Below are positions 49,189 through 56,984 of a stretch of 64,000 nt of DNA, piece by piece. Below the pieces are notes generated by a model. It had not been told where the DNA came from and ran no database searches. It saw nothing but the letters and a program-made list of their open reading frames with translations. Source of the DNA: Collinsella sp. AF23-4AC (GTDB taxonomy: Bacteria; Actinomycetota; Coriobacteriia; Coriobacteriales; Coriobacteriaceae); contig NZ_QRVE01000001.1 of NCBI RefSeq assembly GCF_003462685.1, forward strand, positions 163,421 to 227,420. The letters run 5' to 3'. Every line of letters begins with the position of its first letter. Position 1 is the stretch's first letter. The position numbers and the translations under genes were made by a program.

Positions 49189-50388
49189 ATGGCTTCATCC
49201 CCGAGCTACATACCGTACCTATGCGTGGCAGCGGCGGCCTTTATCACGACCTTCCTCACGGTGCCCCTGGTCAAGCGCTTGGCAATTAAGCTCGACGCCG
49301 TCGACTATCCTTCTAAGCGCCGCATCAACACCAAGCCCATCCCGCGTTTGGGCGGAACGGCGGTGTTTTTGGGCCTGGTCGTTGCCTGCATTGTGCAAAT
49401 CCTAGGCACCTGGCACCTAGGCTGGCCGCCCGTCCTGGTGCCGCACCCGCGCCTTCACATTAGCTATCCCATGCTGGCGCTCTCCTTTACCGTCATCTTT
49501 GCGACCGGCGCTATCGACGACGTCTTCCAGCTCAAGCCCAAGCAAAAGCTGGCCGGACAGGTCCTCGCCGCGCTCATCGCCTGTATCGGCGGCCTAAAAA
49601 TCGGCGTCATCGTCAACCCGTTTGCCCCCGGCGAGATCATGCTCGGATGGCTCGCCTACCCCATCACCGTGATCTATCTGGTGGCATTCACCAACATCAT
49701 TAACCTCATCGACGGCCTCGACGGCTTGGCCACGGGCATCTGCGGCATCGCCTCGTTCACCATGTTTTCGATGGCCGTTCTCTCAGGCCGCATCGACGCC
49801 GCCGCGCTCTCCATTGCGCTCTTTGGCGCCTGTCTGGCCTTTTTGCGCTACAACTTCAACCCCGCAAGCATCTTCTTGGGCGACTCGGGGTCGCTGCTTC
49901 TGGGCTTTGCGCTGGGCTCCATCTCGCTGCTCAACGTGAGTCGCACCGCCGCGCTCACCTCGCTTATCATCCCGCTCATCGTTGCCGGCGTGCCCATCAT
50001 CGACACGTTTAGCGCCATCGTGCGCCGCAGGCGCGCCCACATTAGCATCGGGCAGGCCGACAAGGGCCACATCCACCACCGCCTGATCCAAGAAGGCTAC
50101 AACCAAAAACAGGCCGTGCTGCTCATCTATGCCTGGTGCATCATGCTTTCGGCCGGCGCCGCCGCGATTAACCAGGTCGAGGTGCCCATGCGCGTGCTCA
50201 TCTTTACCGTGCTCGCCATTGGCTCGGCGGCCTTTGCCAAACACCTGCACCTGTTTGAGCCCGTGCTGCGCCACCATTACAACAAGCGCACGCACGAGGA
50301 CGAGCTCGTCACCCCCGACGACCCCGCCTTTAAGCAGGAGGAGCAGGCAGCCGAGGAACGTAAGGAAGAGCGCCACCGCAGGCGCTAG
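49189..50388 (+). CDS. Undecaprenyl-phosphate sugar-1-phosphate transferase, WecA/TagO type
   Basis: This 399-residue integral membrane enzyme of the MraY/WecA family transfers a sugar-1-phosphate (often GlcNAc) to undecaprenyl phosphate. Family motifs are GAIDDVFQLKPKQKLAGQ (Mg2+ site), NIINLIDGLDGLATG, SIFLGDSGSLLLGF and KGHIHHRLI. About ten hydrophobic segments are visible. It probably primes wall teichoic-type polymer or polysaccharide synthesis. The ATG at 49189 is chosen over a TTG at 49171; neither has a strong ribosome-binding site. Confidence 0.9.
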   Translation: MASSPSYIPYLCVAAAAFITTFLTVPLVKRLAIKLDAVDYPSKRRINTKPIPRLGGTAVFLGLVVACIVQILGTWHLGWPPVLVPHPRLHISYPMLALSFTVIFATGAIDDVFQLKPKQKLAGQVLAALIACIGGLKIGVIVNPFAPGEIMLGWLAYPITVIYLVAFTNIINLIDGLDGLATGICGIASFTMFSMAVLSGRIDAAALSIALFGACLAFLRYNFNPASIFLGDSGSLLLGFALGSISLLNVSRTAALTSLIIPLIVAGVPIIDTFSAIVRRRRAHISIGQADKGHIHHRLIQEGYNQKQAVLLIYAWCIMLSAGAAAINQVEVPMRVLIFTVLAIGSAAFAKHLHLFEPVLRHHYNKRTHEDELVTPDDPAFKQEEQAAEERKEERHRRR

Positions 50389-50549
50389 GGTAAGCTGCCG
50401 AGGATGCGTCCAGACGCCGCCGGCCAAACGTGCAGCCACGCCGCGCCCATCGCACAAGCCGCCGCTCTCCCGCCCCTCGCCTACTTACGACCCGCCCCTC
50501 CAATAAACGCGTTATCATCTTGACCCATGAACATACGTTAGGAGCAATC

Positions 50550-51599
50550 ATGCCAAACGAGAACAGCTACGAAGTCGCGCTGCAAAAGAGCAACGCCATT
50601 CGCGAGGGCCTGGCCAAAACGCCCGAAAAGTTCACCATGCTCACCGGCGACCGCCCCACCGGCCGTCTGCACCTGGGTCACTACTTCGGCACCCTCAAGG
50701 GCCGTGTTGAGCTGCAGAACATGGGCGCCAAGACCAACGTGCTCATCGCCGACTACCAGGTCATCACCGACCGCGACACGACCGAGCACATCCAGGACAA
50801 CGTGTACAACATGGTCATGGACTACCTTGCCTGCGGCATCGACCCCGACAAGACCATGATCTACGCGCACTCCGCCGTGCCCGCAGCCAACCAGCTCATG
50901 CTGCCGTTCCTGTCGCTGGTTTCCGAGGCCGAACTGGCGCGCAACCCCACGGTCAAGGCCGAGATGGAGGCCTCGGGCCACGAGCTCACCGGCCTTCTGC
51001 TCACCTACCCGGTGCACCAGGCCTGCGACATCCTGTTCTGCAAGGGCAATGTGGTGCCCGTCGGTCGCGACCAGCTGCCGCACATCGAGCTCACCCGCAC
51101 CATCGCCCGCCGCTTTAACAACCGCTACGGCAAGGTGTTCCCCGAGGTCGACGCGCTGCTGTCCGAGACCCCGCTGCTGCCGGGCCTGGACGGTCGCAAG
51201 ATGAGCAAGAGCTACGGCAACGCCATCAACATCTCGATGACCGCCGAGGAGACGGCCAAGCGCATCAAGAAGAGCCAGACCGACTCCGAGCGCATGATCA
51301 CGTTCGATCCCGAGAACCGCCCCGGCGTATCCGGCCTGCTTTCGACGGCAGCCATCTGCACCAGCCGTTCCGAGGTCGAGATTGCAGAGGAGATTGGCAT
51401 GGGCGGCTCCGGCCAACTCAAGAAGTACGTGACCGAGGCCGTCAACGAGTACTTCGCGCCGATCCGCGAGCGTCGTCAGCGCTACGAGAACGATCTGGAT
51501 TACGTGAAGGACGTGCTGCACGAGGGCAACCGTCGCGCCAACGAGATTGCCGAGCAGACCCTGGCAGAGGTTCAGGACGCCATGGGCATGGTGTACTAG
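50550..51599 (+). CDS. trpS: Tryptophanyl-tRNA synthetase
   Basis: This 349-residue class I synthetase has the HIGH-like motif TGRLHLGHYFG (about 37-47) and the KMSKS motif DGRKMSKSYGNA (about 214-224). The start at 50550 follows AGGAG by 5 nt; the frame before it lacks family similarity. No T-box leader was seen in the 160-nt upstream space. Confidence 0.95.
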   Translation: MPNENSYEVALQKSNAIREGLAKTPEKFTMLTGDRPTGRLHLGHYFGTLKGRVELQNMGAKTNVLIADYQVITDRDTTEHIQDNVYNMVMDYLACGIDPDKTMIYAHSAVPAANQLMLPFLSLVSEAELARNPTVKAEMEASGHELTGLLLTYPVHQACDILFCKGNVVPVGRDQLPHIELTRTIARRFNNRYGKVFPEVDALLSETPLLPGLDGRKMSKSYGNAINISMTAEETAKRIKKSQTDSERMITFDPENRPGVSGLLSTAAICTSRSEVEIAEEIGMGGSGQLKKYVTEAVNEYFAPIRERRQRYENDLDYVKDVLHEGNRRANEIAEQTLAEVQDAMGMVY

Positions 51600-51634
51600 A
51601 CCGATCTGCTGGCTTGAGCTTTCGATTGCTATAG

Positions 51635-51662
51635 GGCGGGCGCTACGGCGTCCGCCTTTTTT
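51635..51662 (+). terminator. Terminator of trpS
   Basis: GGCGGGCGC pairs with GCGTCCGCC (one G-T pair) and is followed by T6. Confidence 0.85.
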
Positions 51663-51928
51663 GGAGCCGGACCGCTTCGGCTCCGTCCATCACACTCTCC
51701 CGACAAACAGGAACAGGCCCGCCGGCAGTTAGCTGCCAGCGGGCCTGTTCCCGAAGTACACCGTTGAATCGCACAGAGGGGAGGAATGCGAATCAAACTC
51801 AACAGGGCAGGCTTTTTCATCGCCTATTGCCTGCTCCGTTGCTGAAACCAATATAGTTCGCCGTGGTTTACTTTTTGACGACAAAATGCGCCGCCATAGC
51901 TTCTCCATAAGTTAGCCCAAGTAAACTA
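51663..51928. other. Hairpin-rich intergenic region
   Basis: Two further hairpins follow the trpS terminator: GGAGCCG / CGGCTCC (51663-51684) and a strong GGAACAGGCCCGC / GCGGGCCTGTTCC (51710-51751, with inner GGCAG/CTGCC). Neither has a downstream T-tract. A GTTTACTT / AAGTAAAC pair (about 51865 and 51920) spans about 50 nt. No gene was seen. Confidence 0.5.
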
Positions 51929-51964
51929 ACACCACAAAGGGGACAGGCACCTTTGTGGTGGTTT
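51929..51964. repeat. ACCACAAAGG palindrome, GGGACAGG core, copy D1
   Basis: ACCACAAAGG (51931-51940) pairs with CCTTTGTGGT (51950-51959) around GGACAGGCA. It lies 22 nt after the stop of the MGMT-like gene. Confidence 0.85.
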
Positions 51965-51981
51965 ACGCCACGGCAGATCCG

Positions 51982-52302
51982 CTAGAGCCCCGCTGGCCAG
52001 CGACAGGCGGCCAAGTCGACGTGCATGTCGTCCTTAAACGCCACACCCTCCCCTAGCAAAAGCTCACGTTGAGCATCGGAACCGCCAAAAGCGAAGCCTT
52101 CGCATATGTGCCCGTCGGCAAACACCACGCGGTGACAGGGAATCTCGCCGGGGCGCGGATTACAATGCAGGGCATACCCCACGTACCGCGCGCTTCGTGG
52201 ACGACCGGCAAGCAGCGCCACCTGGCCATACGTGGCGACCATCCCCTCGGGGATCTGCTCGACCACCTCGTACACCCGTTCAAAAAAGCCCTCAGACGCC
52301 AT
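51982..52302 (-). CDS. MGMT-like DNA alkyltransferase domain protein
   Basis: This 106-residue protein consists of the O6-alkylguanine-DNA alkyltransferase DNA-binding domain: VPEGMVATYGQVALLAGRP-like helix (IPEGMVATYGQVALLAG), SARYVGYAL and the active-site IPCHRVV. Alkyltransferase-like (ATL) proteins of this size usually replace the Cys by Trp; here the Cys is kept, so methyl transfer is possible. The start at 52302 follows AAGGGAG. It is flanked by D-type palindromes on both sides. Confidence 0.85.
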   Translation of the reverse strand: MASEGFFERVYEVVEQIPEGMVATYGQVALLAGRPRSARYVGYALHCNPRPGEIPCHRVVFADGHICEGFAFGGSDAQRELLLGEGVAFKDDMHVDLAACRWPAGL

Positions 52303-52330
52303 TGCTCGCTCCCTTCCACCCGGAAAAGCA

Positions 52331-52373
52331 TAAACCACCACAAAGGTGCCTGTGTCCCCTTTGTGGTGGTTTA
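52331..52373. repeat. ACCACAAAGG palindrome, copy D2
   Basis: Perfect 16-bp arms TAAACCACCACAAAGG / CCTTTGTGGTGGTTTA enclose GGGACACAGGC (minus strand). It lies 11 nt after the stop of the DegV gene and 28 nt before the MGMT-like start. Confidence 0.9.
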
Positions 52374-52384
52374 TGGCAGGTCGG

Positions 52385-53239
52385 TTAGTTGGCGGGCTGG
52401 AAGAAGGCTACGGCGACGGCACCGGGGCCTACGTGGGTGCCGATGGTGGCGCCGATGGTGTGAACGGGCAGTTCGCCCTCGGTGTGGCCAGCCCACAGTG
52501 CCGCGCTGTCCTCGACATACTTCTTGAGCACCGCATCCGAAAGGCCCGTATAGCCCAGCGCCAGCGGCATGGAAAAGTCGATGCCGCCCGCTTTTTCGAC
52601 CTTTTGGTTCAGCAGGTTGCGGCCGTTCTTGGAACCGCGCGCCTTGCCCAGTTGCACGATCAGACCGTCCTCGACAGCCACAACGGGCTTTACGTTGAGC
52701 AGCGTACCCACGGCGCCGGCCGCAGCAGACAGACGACCGCCGCGCACCAGGTACTCCAGCGTCTCGAGCAGGCCGATGACGACCACGCGGTCACGGACGG
52801 CCTCGACGGCCGCCGCGATCTGAGCCGCACTGCGGCCCTCGTCCACCAAGCGCAGCGCATACTCGACCAGGATACGCTCGCCCAGAGTGACGTTATTGCT
52901 ATCCACCACGTACACGTCGCCGCCCGGCGCCTCGGCAAGTGCGGTACGGGCACTCTGATTGGTGCCCGAAAGCTTAGCGCCCACGGTAATAATCACAGCC
53001 TCATCGCCGGCCTCTCGCGCCTCGGCAATAGCCTGCGAAAACGCGTACGGGTTGACCTGGCCGGTCTTGGGCAGCTCATCGCGCTCCACGAGCATCTCGT
53101 AAAAGCGCTGGTGATCGATGTCGACGCCATCCATGTACACATCGGTGCCAAAGGTGACGGACAGCGGCAGAACACGCAGAGCGGGATGCTCAGCCGGCGA
53201 CATATCGCTCGCGGAATCGGTAATAATACGAATGGACAT
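52385..53239 (-). CDS. DegV-family fatty-acid-binding protein
   Basis: This 284-residue protein has the DegV fold: the N-terminal IRIITDSASDM, the VTFG strand, TGQVNPYAF and the GTLLNVKPVVAVEDG segment. DegV proteins (FakB-like) bind a fatty acid in the cytoplasm and often deliver it to FakA kinase; no fakA is seen here. The start at 53239 follows AAAGGA. Other frames extending to 53434 have no ribosome-binding site. Confidence 0.9.
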   Translation of the reverse strand: MSIRIITDSASDMSPAEHPALRVLPLSVTFGTDVYMDGVDIDHQRFYEMLVERDELPKTGQVNPYAFSQAIAEAREAGDEAVIITVGAKLSGTNQSARTALAEAPGGDVYVVDSNNVTLGERILVEYALRLVDEGRSAAQIAAAVEAVRDRVVVIGLLETLEYLVRGGRLSAAAGAVGTLLNVKPVVAVEDGLIVQLGKARGSKNGRNLLNQKVEKAGGIDFSMPLALGYTGLSDAVLKKYVEDSAALWAGHTEGELPVHTIGATIGTHVGPGAVAVAFFQPAN

Positions 53240-53366
53240 AGCGAATCCTTTCTTGCGCAGGTCCCGCGCAGGGAATTTTGACAGCAATGCCCCGGCACGG
53301 CATACGCGCTCAAACGGGACTATGCAGTTGTTAAGTTGTTGATTGGAAGCAAATGCCTTGGCGGCC

Positions 53367-53816
53367 TTAGATCTCGCGCAGGGTGTTGAGAATCGTGCGC
53401 AGCGACGCATACATCTGCTCGCGCTGCTCCACACCCATAGCCTTACCGGTGGTATCGAGCACCTCGCGAATGATGCGGTCCGCCTCGCTCATGCTCTCGC
53501 CGCCCAGAGCGGTCAGGCGCACCGGAGCACGATACTTAACGGCGGCATCGCCCGAATCATCGACCTCGACGTAGCCACCCTCCTCCAGATGCGCGAGCGT
53601 ACGCGAGACGGCGGCGCGGGTCACGCCTGCCATGCGAGCCAGGTCGGCGCCAGTCAGGCCGTCCTTGCTGCGCTCAAGATAGTACAGGCACATAACGTCG
53701 GAGCCCTTGAGGCCCAGCCTTGCGCCCTCGGATGTCTTAATGCGCTGGATCTCCTTGTAGAGCCCGCTGATCAGTCCGACAAAGTCCTCGAAACGTGTCT
53801 CATCGCTCTGCTGCAT
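53367..53816 (-). CDS. MarR-family transcriptional regulator
   Basis: This 149-residue protein has the MarR winged helix: LYYLERSKDGLTGADLARMAGVTRAAVSRTLAHLEEGGYV followed by a wing with APVRLTALG. It probably acts as a dimer sensing a small ligand. It lies 127 nt upstream of the DegV gene on the same strand and might control it. A possible operator lies upstream of its own start. Confidence 0.87.
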   Translation of the reverse strand: MQQSDETRFEDFVGLISGLYKEIQRIKTSEGARLGLKGSDVMCLYYLERSKDGLTGADLARMAGVTRAAVSRTLAHLEEGGYVEVDDSGDAAVKYRAPVRLTALGGESMSEADRIIREVLDTTGKAMGVEQREQMYASLRTILNTLREI

Positions 53817-53902
53817 GGGAGACGACCGCCTTTCGCTTGCATAATGCTAACGGGTAAACATCTTAGCCGTACCCAGCGGCCGCCAGCCCTGCACGACCTA
53901 TT

Positions 53903-53918
53903 TGTTGACCCATCAACA
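53903..53918. promoter_or_regulatory. Possible MarR operator
   Basis: TGTTGA-CCCA-TCAACA is a perfect 6-bp dyad 87 nt upstream of the MarR start, in the region where its promoter should lie. Confidence 0.35.
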
Positions 53919-53920
53919 TA

Positions 53921-53959
53921 AAAACCACCACAAAGGACAGGTACCTTTGTGGTGGTTTT
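53921..53959. repeat. ACCACAAAGG palindrome, copy D3
   Basis: Perfect 16-bp arms AAAACCACCACAAAGG / CCTTTGTGGTGGTTTT enclose the 7-nt ACAGGTA. It lies 28 nt after the stop of the B3/4 protein gene. Confidence 0.9.
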
Positions 53960-53987
53960 GACCGGCGAACATGATCCGCAGACGCCG

Positions 53988-54707
53988 CTACAGCTCCACA
54001 CAGGGATTGTCGCGGGTCACAAGTGTCTTAACGACAACCGTCGCTCCCAGATAGCGCTCAAGCAGTTCGGCTAAGCGATCGATCGCTGCCTGGCAATCCC
54101 CCATCCGCTCGGGCTCCACGCACTCAATCGCCAGGAACGCATCGGCCGAATCATCGGACAGAGCCGTTCGAACGCCGTCGCGCCAGTTCCAGCAGCGGCA
54201 CACGGCGCCCGCATCATCGATGTAGGCGAGCTCTCCAGGCAACGTCGGATCGTCCGCCTCCTCGCCAAGCGGCAGGAATGCGTCGCCGCCATCAGTAACC
54301 GCCAGGCGCAGATTACCCTCGATAGCGCGCAGGTCCTCGCCGCCAACGGGCAGCGCGTAGGTCAGCGACACCGTGTTGTAGATGTCCACCGCCGGTGTGA
54401 TATGACCGACCGGCTTGCCCTTGAGCACGCGCTTGAGCAAATTCTCGATCGAGCAGCGGGCGCCCTTTTTGGTCTTGAACAGACGGTAGGCCTCGCGCCA
54501 TGCTTTGACCGGTGCGTTCTCGCTGATAGTATCGCTGGTCAGATGACGCTCCGCATCGATATTGGCGCGGTCGAGCAACGCGGCGATCGCATCCACGTCC
54601 TCCTGGGGAATCTGAGCCGCGGGCTTCATGCCCTTTACGACCACCACACCGACCGCTGCCTGCGGAAACAGCTCCCAGAATGAATCCTCAGCAATAAAGC
54701 CCTTCAT
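53988..54707 (-). CDS. B3/4 domain protein (PheT-like editing domain)
   Basis: This 239-residue protein has the B3/B4 fold found in the phenylalanyl-tRNA synthetase beta subunit as a free-standing protein: an N-terminal VGVVVVKGM strand, APVKAWREAYRLFKTKKGARCSIENLLKRVLKG, PAVDIYNTVSLTYALPVGGED and GVRTALSDDSADAFLAIECV. Such proteins are thought to edit or bind aminoacyl-tRNA-like molecules; the substrate is unknown. The start at 54707 follows AAGGGAG. Confidence 0.85.
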   Translation of the reverse strand: MKGFIAEDSFWELFPQAAVGVVVVKGMKPAAQIPQEDVDAIAALLDRANIDAERHLTSDTISENAPVKAWREAYRLFKTKKGARCSIENLLKRVLKGKPVGHITPAVDIYNTVSLTYALPVGGEDLRAIEGNLRLAVTDGGDAFLPLGEEADDPTLPGELAYIDDAGAVCRCWNWRDGVRTALSDDSADAFLAIECVEPERMGDCQAAIDRLAELLERYLGATVVVKTLVTRDNPCVEL

Positions 54708-54934
54708 ACGTGCTCCCTTCATCGTGCGCGCCCGAGCGAGGGCGCCTAAACAAAAAGCGCCCTCACGACGGCCACCTTCAAAGTCCTACGGTGCCGTCAC
54801 AAGAACGCTTGCGCTGTCCCCATCCGGAGAAGGGGACGATATGTCAGGCGTATTGTAACCCGAGTCATCCACGCGAGCAAAACCACCACAAAGGTGCCTG
54901 TCCCCTTTGTGGTTGATATGGACTCACGGCGAAG
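54708..54934. other. Intergenic region with GGGGAC hairpin and D4 palindrome
   Basis: A GTCCCC / GGGGAC hairpin lies at 54816-54837 and copy D4 of the ACCACAAAGG palindrome follows. The promoter of the minus-strand B3/4 gene should be at the left. No gene was seen. Confidence 0.5.
54881..54915. repeat. ACCACAAAGG palindrome, copy D4
   Basis: ACCACAAAGG (54885-54894) pairs with CCTTTGTGGT (54904-54913); the minus-strand loop contains GGACAGGCA. It lies 21 nt after the pckA stop. Confidence 0.85.
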
Positions 54935-56605
54935 CTAGTGGCGAAGTCCCAGCAGCCCGCGGCCGCGATGACGGGCGTCGGCGTGTACTTGAGCGTGCGG
55001 ACCGGCGGCCTTGACGGACTCGGGCAGGTGCGAGTACTTCTTCTCGAAGTTCTCCTCGAACATCACGGCCAGGTTGTGTGCAGCCTCGTCGTAACGAGCG
55101 GTGCTCTGCCAGTACCGGCGCGGCACCAGGATGCCGTCGGGCACACCGTGGCACGTGGTGGGAATGTCGACGTTAAAGATGTCGTCGTGCACGAACTCGC
55201 TGTCCTCGATGGTACCGTCGAGGGCGCGCGCAACCAGCGAGCGCGTGTAGGCCAGCTCGATGCGATGGCCTACGCCGTAGCCGCCGCCGATCCAGCCGGT
55301 GTTGACCAGGTACACGCGCGTGCGGCCGTCGGCAATGCGCTCGCCGAGCATCTTGGCGTAAACCATGGGGTCGAGTGGCATAAACGGCTCGCCGAACAGC
55401 GAAGAGAACGTGGGCGTGGGCTCGGTGACGCCGACCTCGGTGCCGGGAATCTTAGCCGTAAAGCCCGTCACAAAGTGGTACATGGCGGCGTCGGCCGTCA
55501 GACGCGAGATGGGCGGCAGCACGCCAAAAGCGTCGCAAGTCAGGAACAGCACGACACTCGGAGTGGTGCCCATGCCCTTAGTCCACGCGTTAGGAATGTG
55601 CTCCACGGGATAGGCCACGCGCGTGTTGTGCGTGATCGAGATGTCATCGTAGTTTGGCTTGCGGTTCTCGTCGAGCACCACGTTTTCGCAGATCGCGCCA
55701 AAGCGGACAGCGTTGAAGATCTCGGGCTCGTGGAAGGCGTCCAGGCCCTCGCATTTGGCGTAGCAGCCGCCCTCGATGTTGAAGATGCCCATGTCGGACC
55801 AGCCGTGCTCGTCGTCGCCGATCAGCAGGCGCGTGGGATTGGCCGAAAGCGTGGTCTTGCCGGTGCCGGACAGGCCAAAGAACACGGCGGTCTCGTGCGT
55901 GACGGGATCCATGCTGGCCGAGCAGTGCATGGGCAGCACGTCGTCCTCGACGGGCAGCAGATAGTTCATGACGCTAAAAATCGACTTTTTAATCTCGCCG
56001 GAGTAGCCGGTGCCGGCGACCAGAATCACGCGTTCCTGGAAGTTGATGACCACGGCAGCGCTGGAGTTGAGGCCCTTGATGGCAGGGTCGCACTGGTAAC
56101 CGGGCGCTGCGAGCACGCAGAAGTCGGGCTCGCCGGTGCGCGCGATTTCGCGGGCGAGCGGGCGGGCGAGCATCTGCTTAATAAAGAGTGCCTGGCTGGC
56201 ACGCTCGCAGGCAACGAGCAGTCGACGCGTGTGGTTGCGGTCGGCGCCTGCCATGCCACGGGTGACGAACACGTCGCGCTCGTTGAGATAGTCGACGATG
56301 CCGGCCTTGATGGCCTCATAGCTCTCGACGGACAGCGGACGGTTGACCGCGCCCCAGGCAATCTTGTCGTGAACATCGGGGGTGTCAACGATAAAGCGGT
56401 CATTAGGCGAGCGGCCAGTGCGCTCCCCCGTCTCGATCACCAGCGCGCCGTTGGAGGCCATACGACCTTCGTTGCGACGGATGGCGTGCTCGACGAGCTC
56501 GGCTGCCGGCAGGTCGACCAGCAGGCGGGGCTGGTTCTCGGCAGGATCTTCGACCAGCGTAATGCCAAAGTTGGACAGAACTTCTGCAGGGGTAACACCT
56601 GGCAT
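54935..56605 (-). CDS. pckA: Phosphoenolpyruvate carboxykinase (ATP)
   Basis: This 556-residue enzyme interconverts oxaloacetate and PEP with ATP. The kinase motif FFGLSGTGKTTLSANPTR, the metal/substrate region LIGDDEHGWSDMGIFNIEGGCYAK and NARVAYPVEHIPNA are typical of the ATP-dependent class. The start at 56605 follows AAAGGAGG by 4 nt. In anaerobic Coriobacteriia this enzyme can run in the CO2-fixing direction to make oxaloacetate and ATP. Confidence 0.95.
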   Translation of the reverse strand: MPGVTPAEVLSNFGITLVEDPAENQPRLLVDLPAAELVEHAIRRNEGRMASNGALVIETGERTGRSPNDRFIVDTPDVHDKIAWGAVNRPLSVESYEAIKAGIVDYLNERDVFVTRGMAGADRNHTRRLLVACERASQALFIKQMLARPLAREIARTGEPDFCVLAAPGYQCDPAIKGLNSSAAVVINFQERVILVAGTGYSGEIKKSIFSVMNYLLPVEDDVLPMHCSASMDPVTHETAVFFGLSGTGKTTLSANPTRLLIGDDEHGWSDMGIFNIEGGCYAKCEGLDAFHEPEIFNAVRFGAICENVVLDENRKPNYDDISITHNTRVAYPVEHIPNAWTKGMGTTPSVVLFLTCDAFGVLPPISRLTADAAMYHFVTGFTAKIPGTEVGVTEPTPTFSSLFGEPFMPLDPMVYAKMLGERIADGRTRVYLVNTGWIGGGYGVGHRIELAYTRSLVARALDGTIEDSEFVHDDIFNVDIPTTCHGVPDGILVPRRYWQSTARYDEAAHNLAVMFEENFEKKYSHLPESVKAAGPHAQVHADARHRGRGLLGLRH

Positions 56606-56746
56606 GGGGCCTCCTTTAAAAGCGCGACACGTGGACGAGGCGCGCACTTTACTCACGTAAAGCCCGTTGTACCCGATATGCAAAAACGTTTTTGCGGCAA
56701 CGGCGAAGCGCCCGCCCAACGGTCAAAAATCGCAGGCAAGCGGCCT

Positions 56747-56794
56747 AGTCATTGGGGACGTTTTTAAACGGCTAATCGTTGGGGACACTCTTGA
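56747..56794. repeat. GGGGACGTT / GGGACACTC dispersed repeat, copy 2
   Basis: TAGTCATTGGGGACGTT, TTTAAACG and GGGGACACTCTT match the copy at 36063-36112. It is followed by an inverted AGGAGTGTCCCC, so GGGGACACTC...GAGTGTCCCC (56781-56820) forms a hairpin. Confidence 0.75.
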
Positions 56795-56802
56795 ACAGGC
56801 AA

Positions 56803-56882
56803 CACTCAAGGAGTGTCCCCGGATGCCGGCACTTAGGGACGTTCCCAAAGTGCCGGCACATAAGGAACGTCCCCAAGTGCCG
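56803..56882. repeat. Composite palindromic repeats with GGGACGTTC core
   Basis: TGCCGGCACTT (56825-56835) pairs with AAGTGCCGGCA (56848-56858) around AGGGACGTTCCC, and a second hairpin CGGCAC...GTGCCG encloses AGGAACGTCCCC (56853-56882). The AGGAGTGTCCCC at the left is shared with 43941. Confidence 0.75.
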
Positions 56883-56984
56883 ACTACTGAATGGCGCCGC
56901 CGAAATTATCGAACAATCCGTTCAAAAACACGAGCGAACATCGTCGCGTCTATACTAGAGCGCAGCGATAGAAAGGACCCCGCC

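Larger units (their letters stand above)
56606..56984. other. Repeat-laden divergent intergenic region
   Basis: Between pckA and the flippase gene lie at least three GGGAC-type repeat units (listed separately) and a good -10 box TATACT at 56951-56956 for the flippase. An open frame crosses this stretch but has no coding features. Confidence 0.6.

Noticed and set aside
50389..50549. T-box leader before trpS
   Set aside because: No T-box sequence, no antiterminator hairpin; the space is GC-rich without conserved motifs.
56667..56984. N-terminal extension of the flippase from an upstream ATG
   Set aside because: The stretch is made of intergenic repeats; a TTG with a good ribosome-binding site at 56985 fits better.
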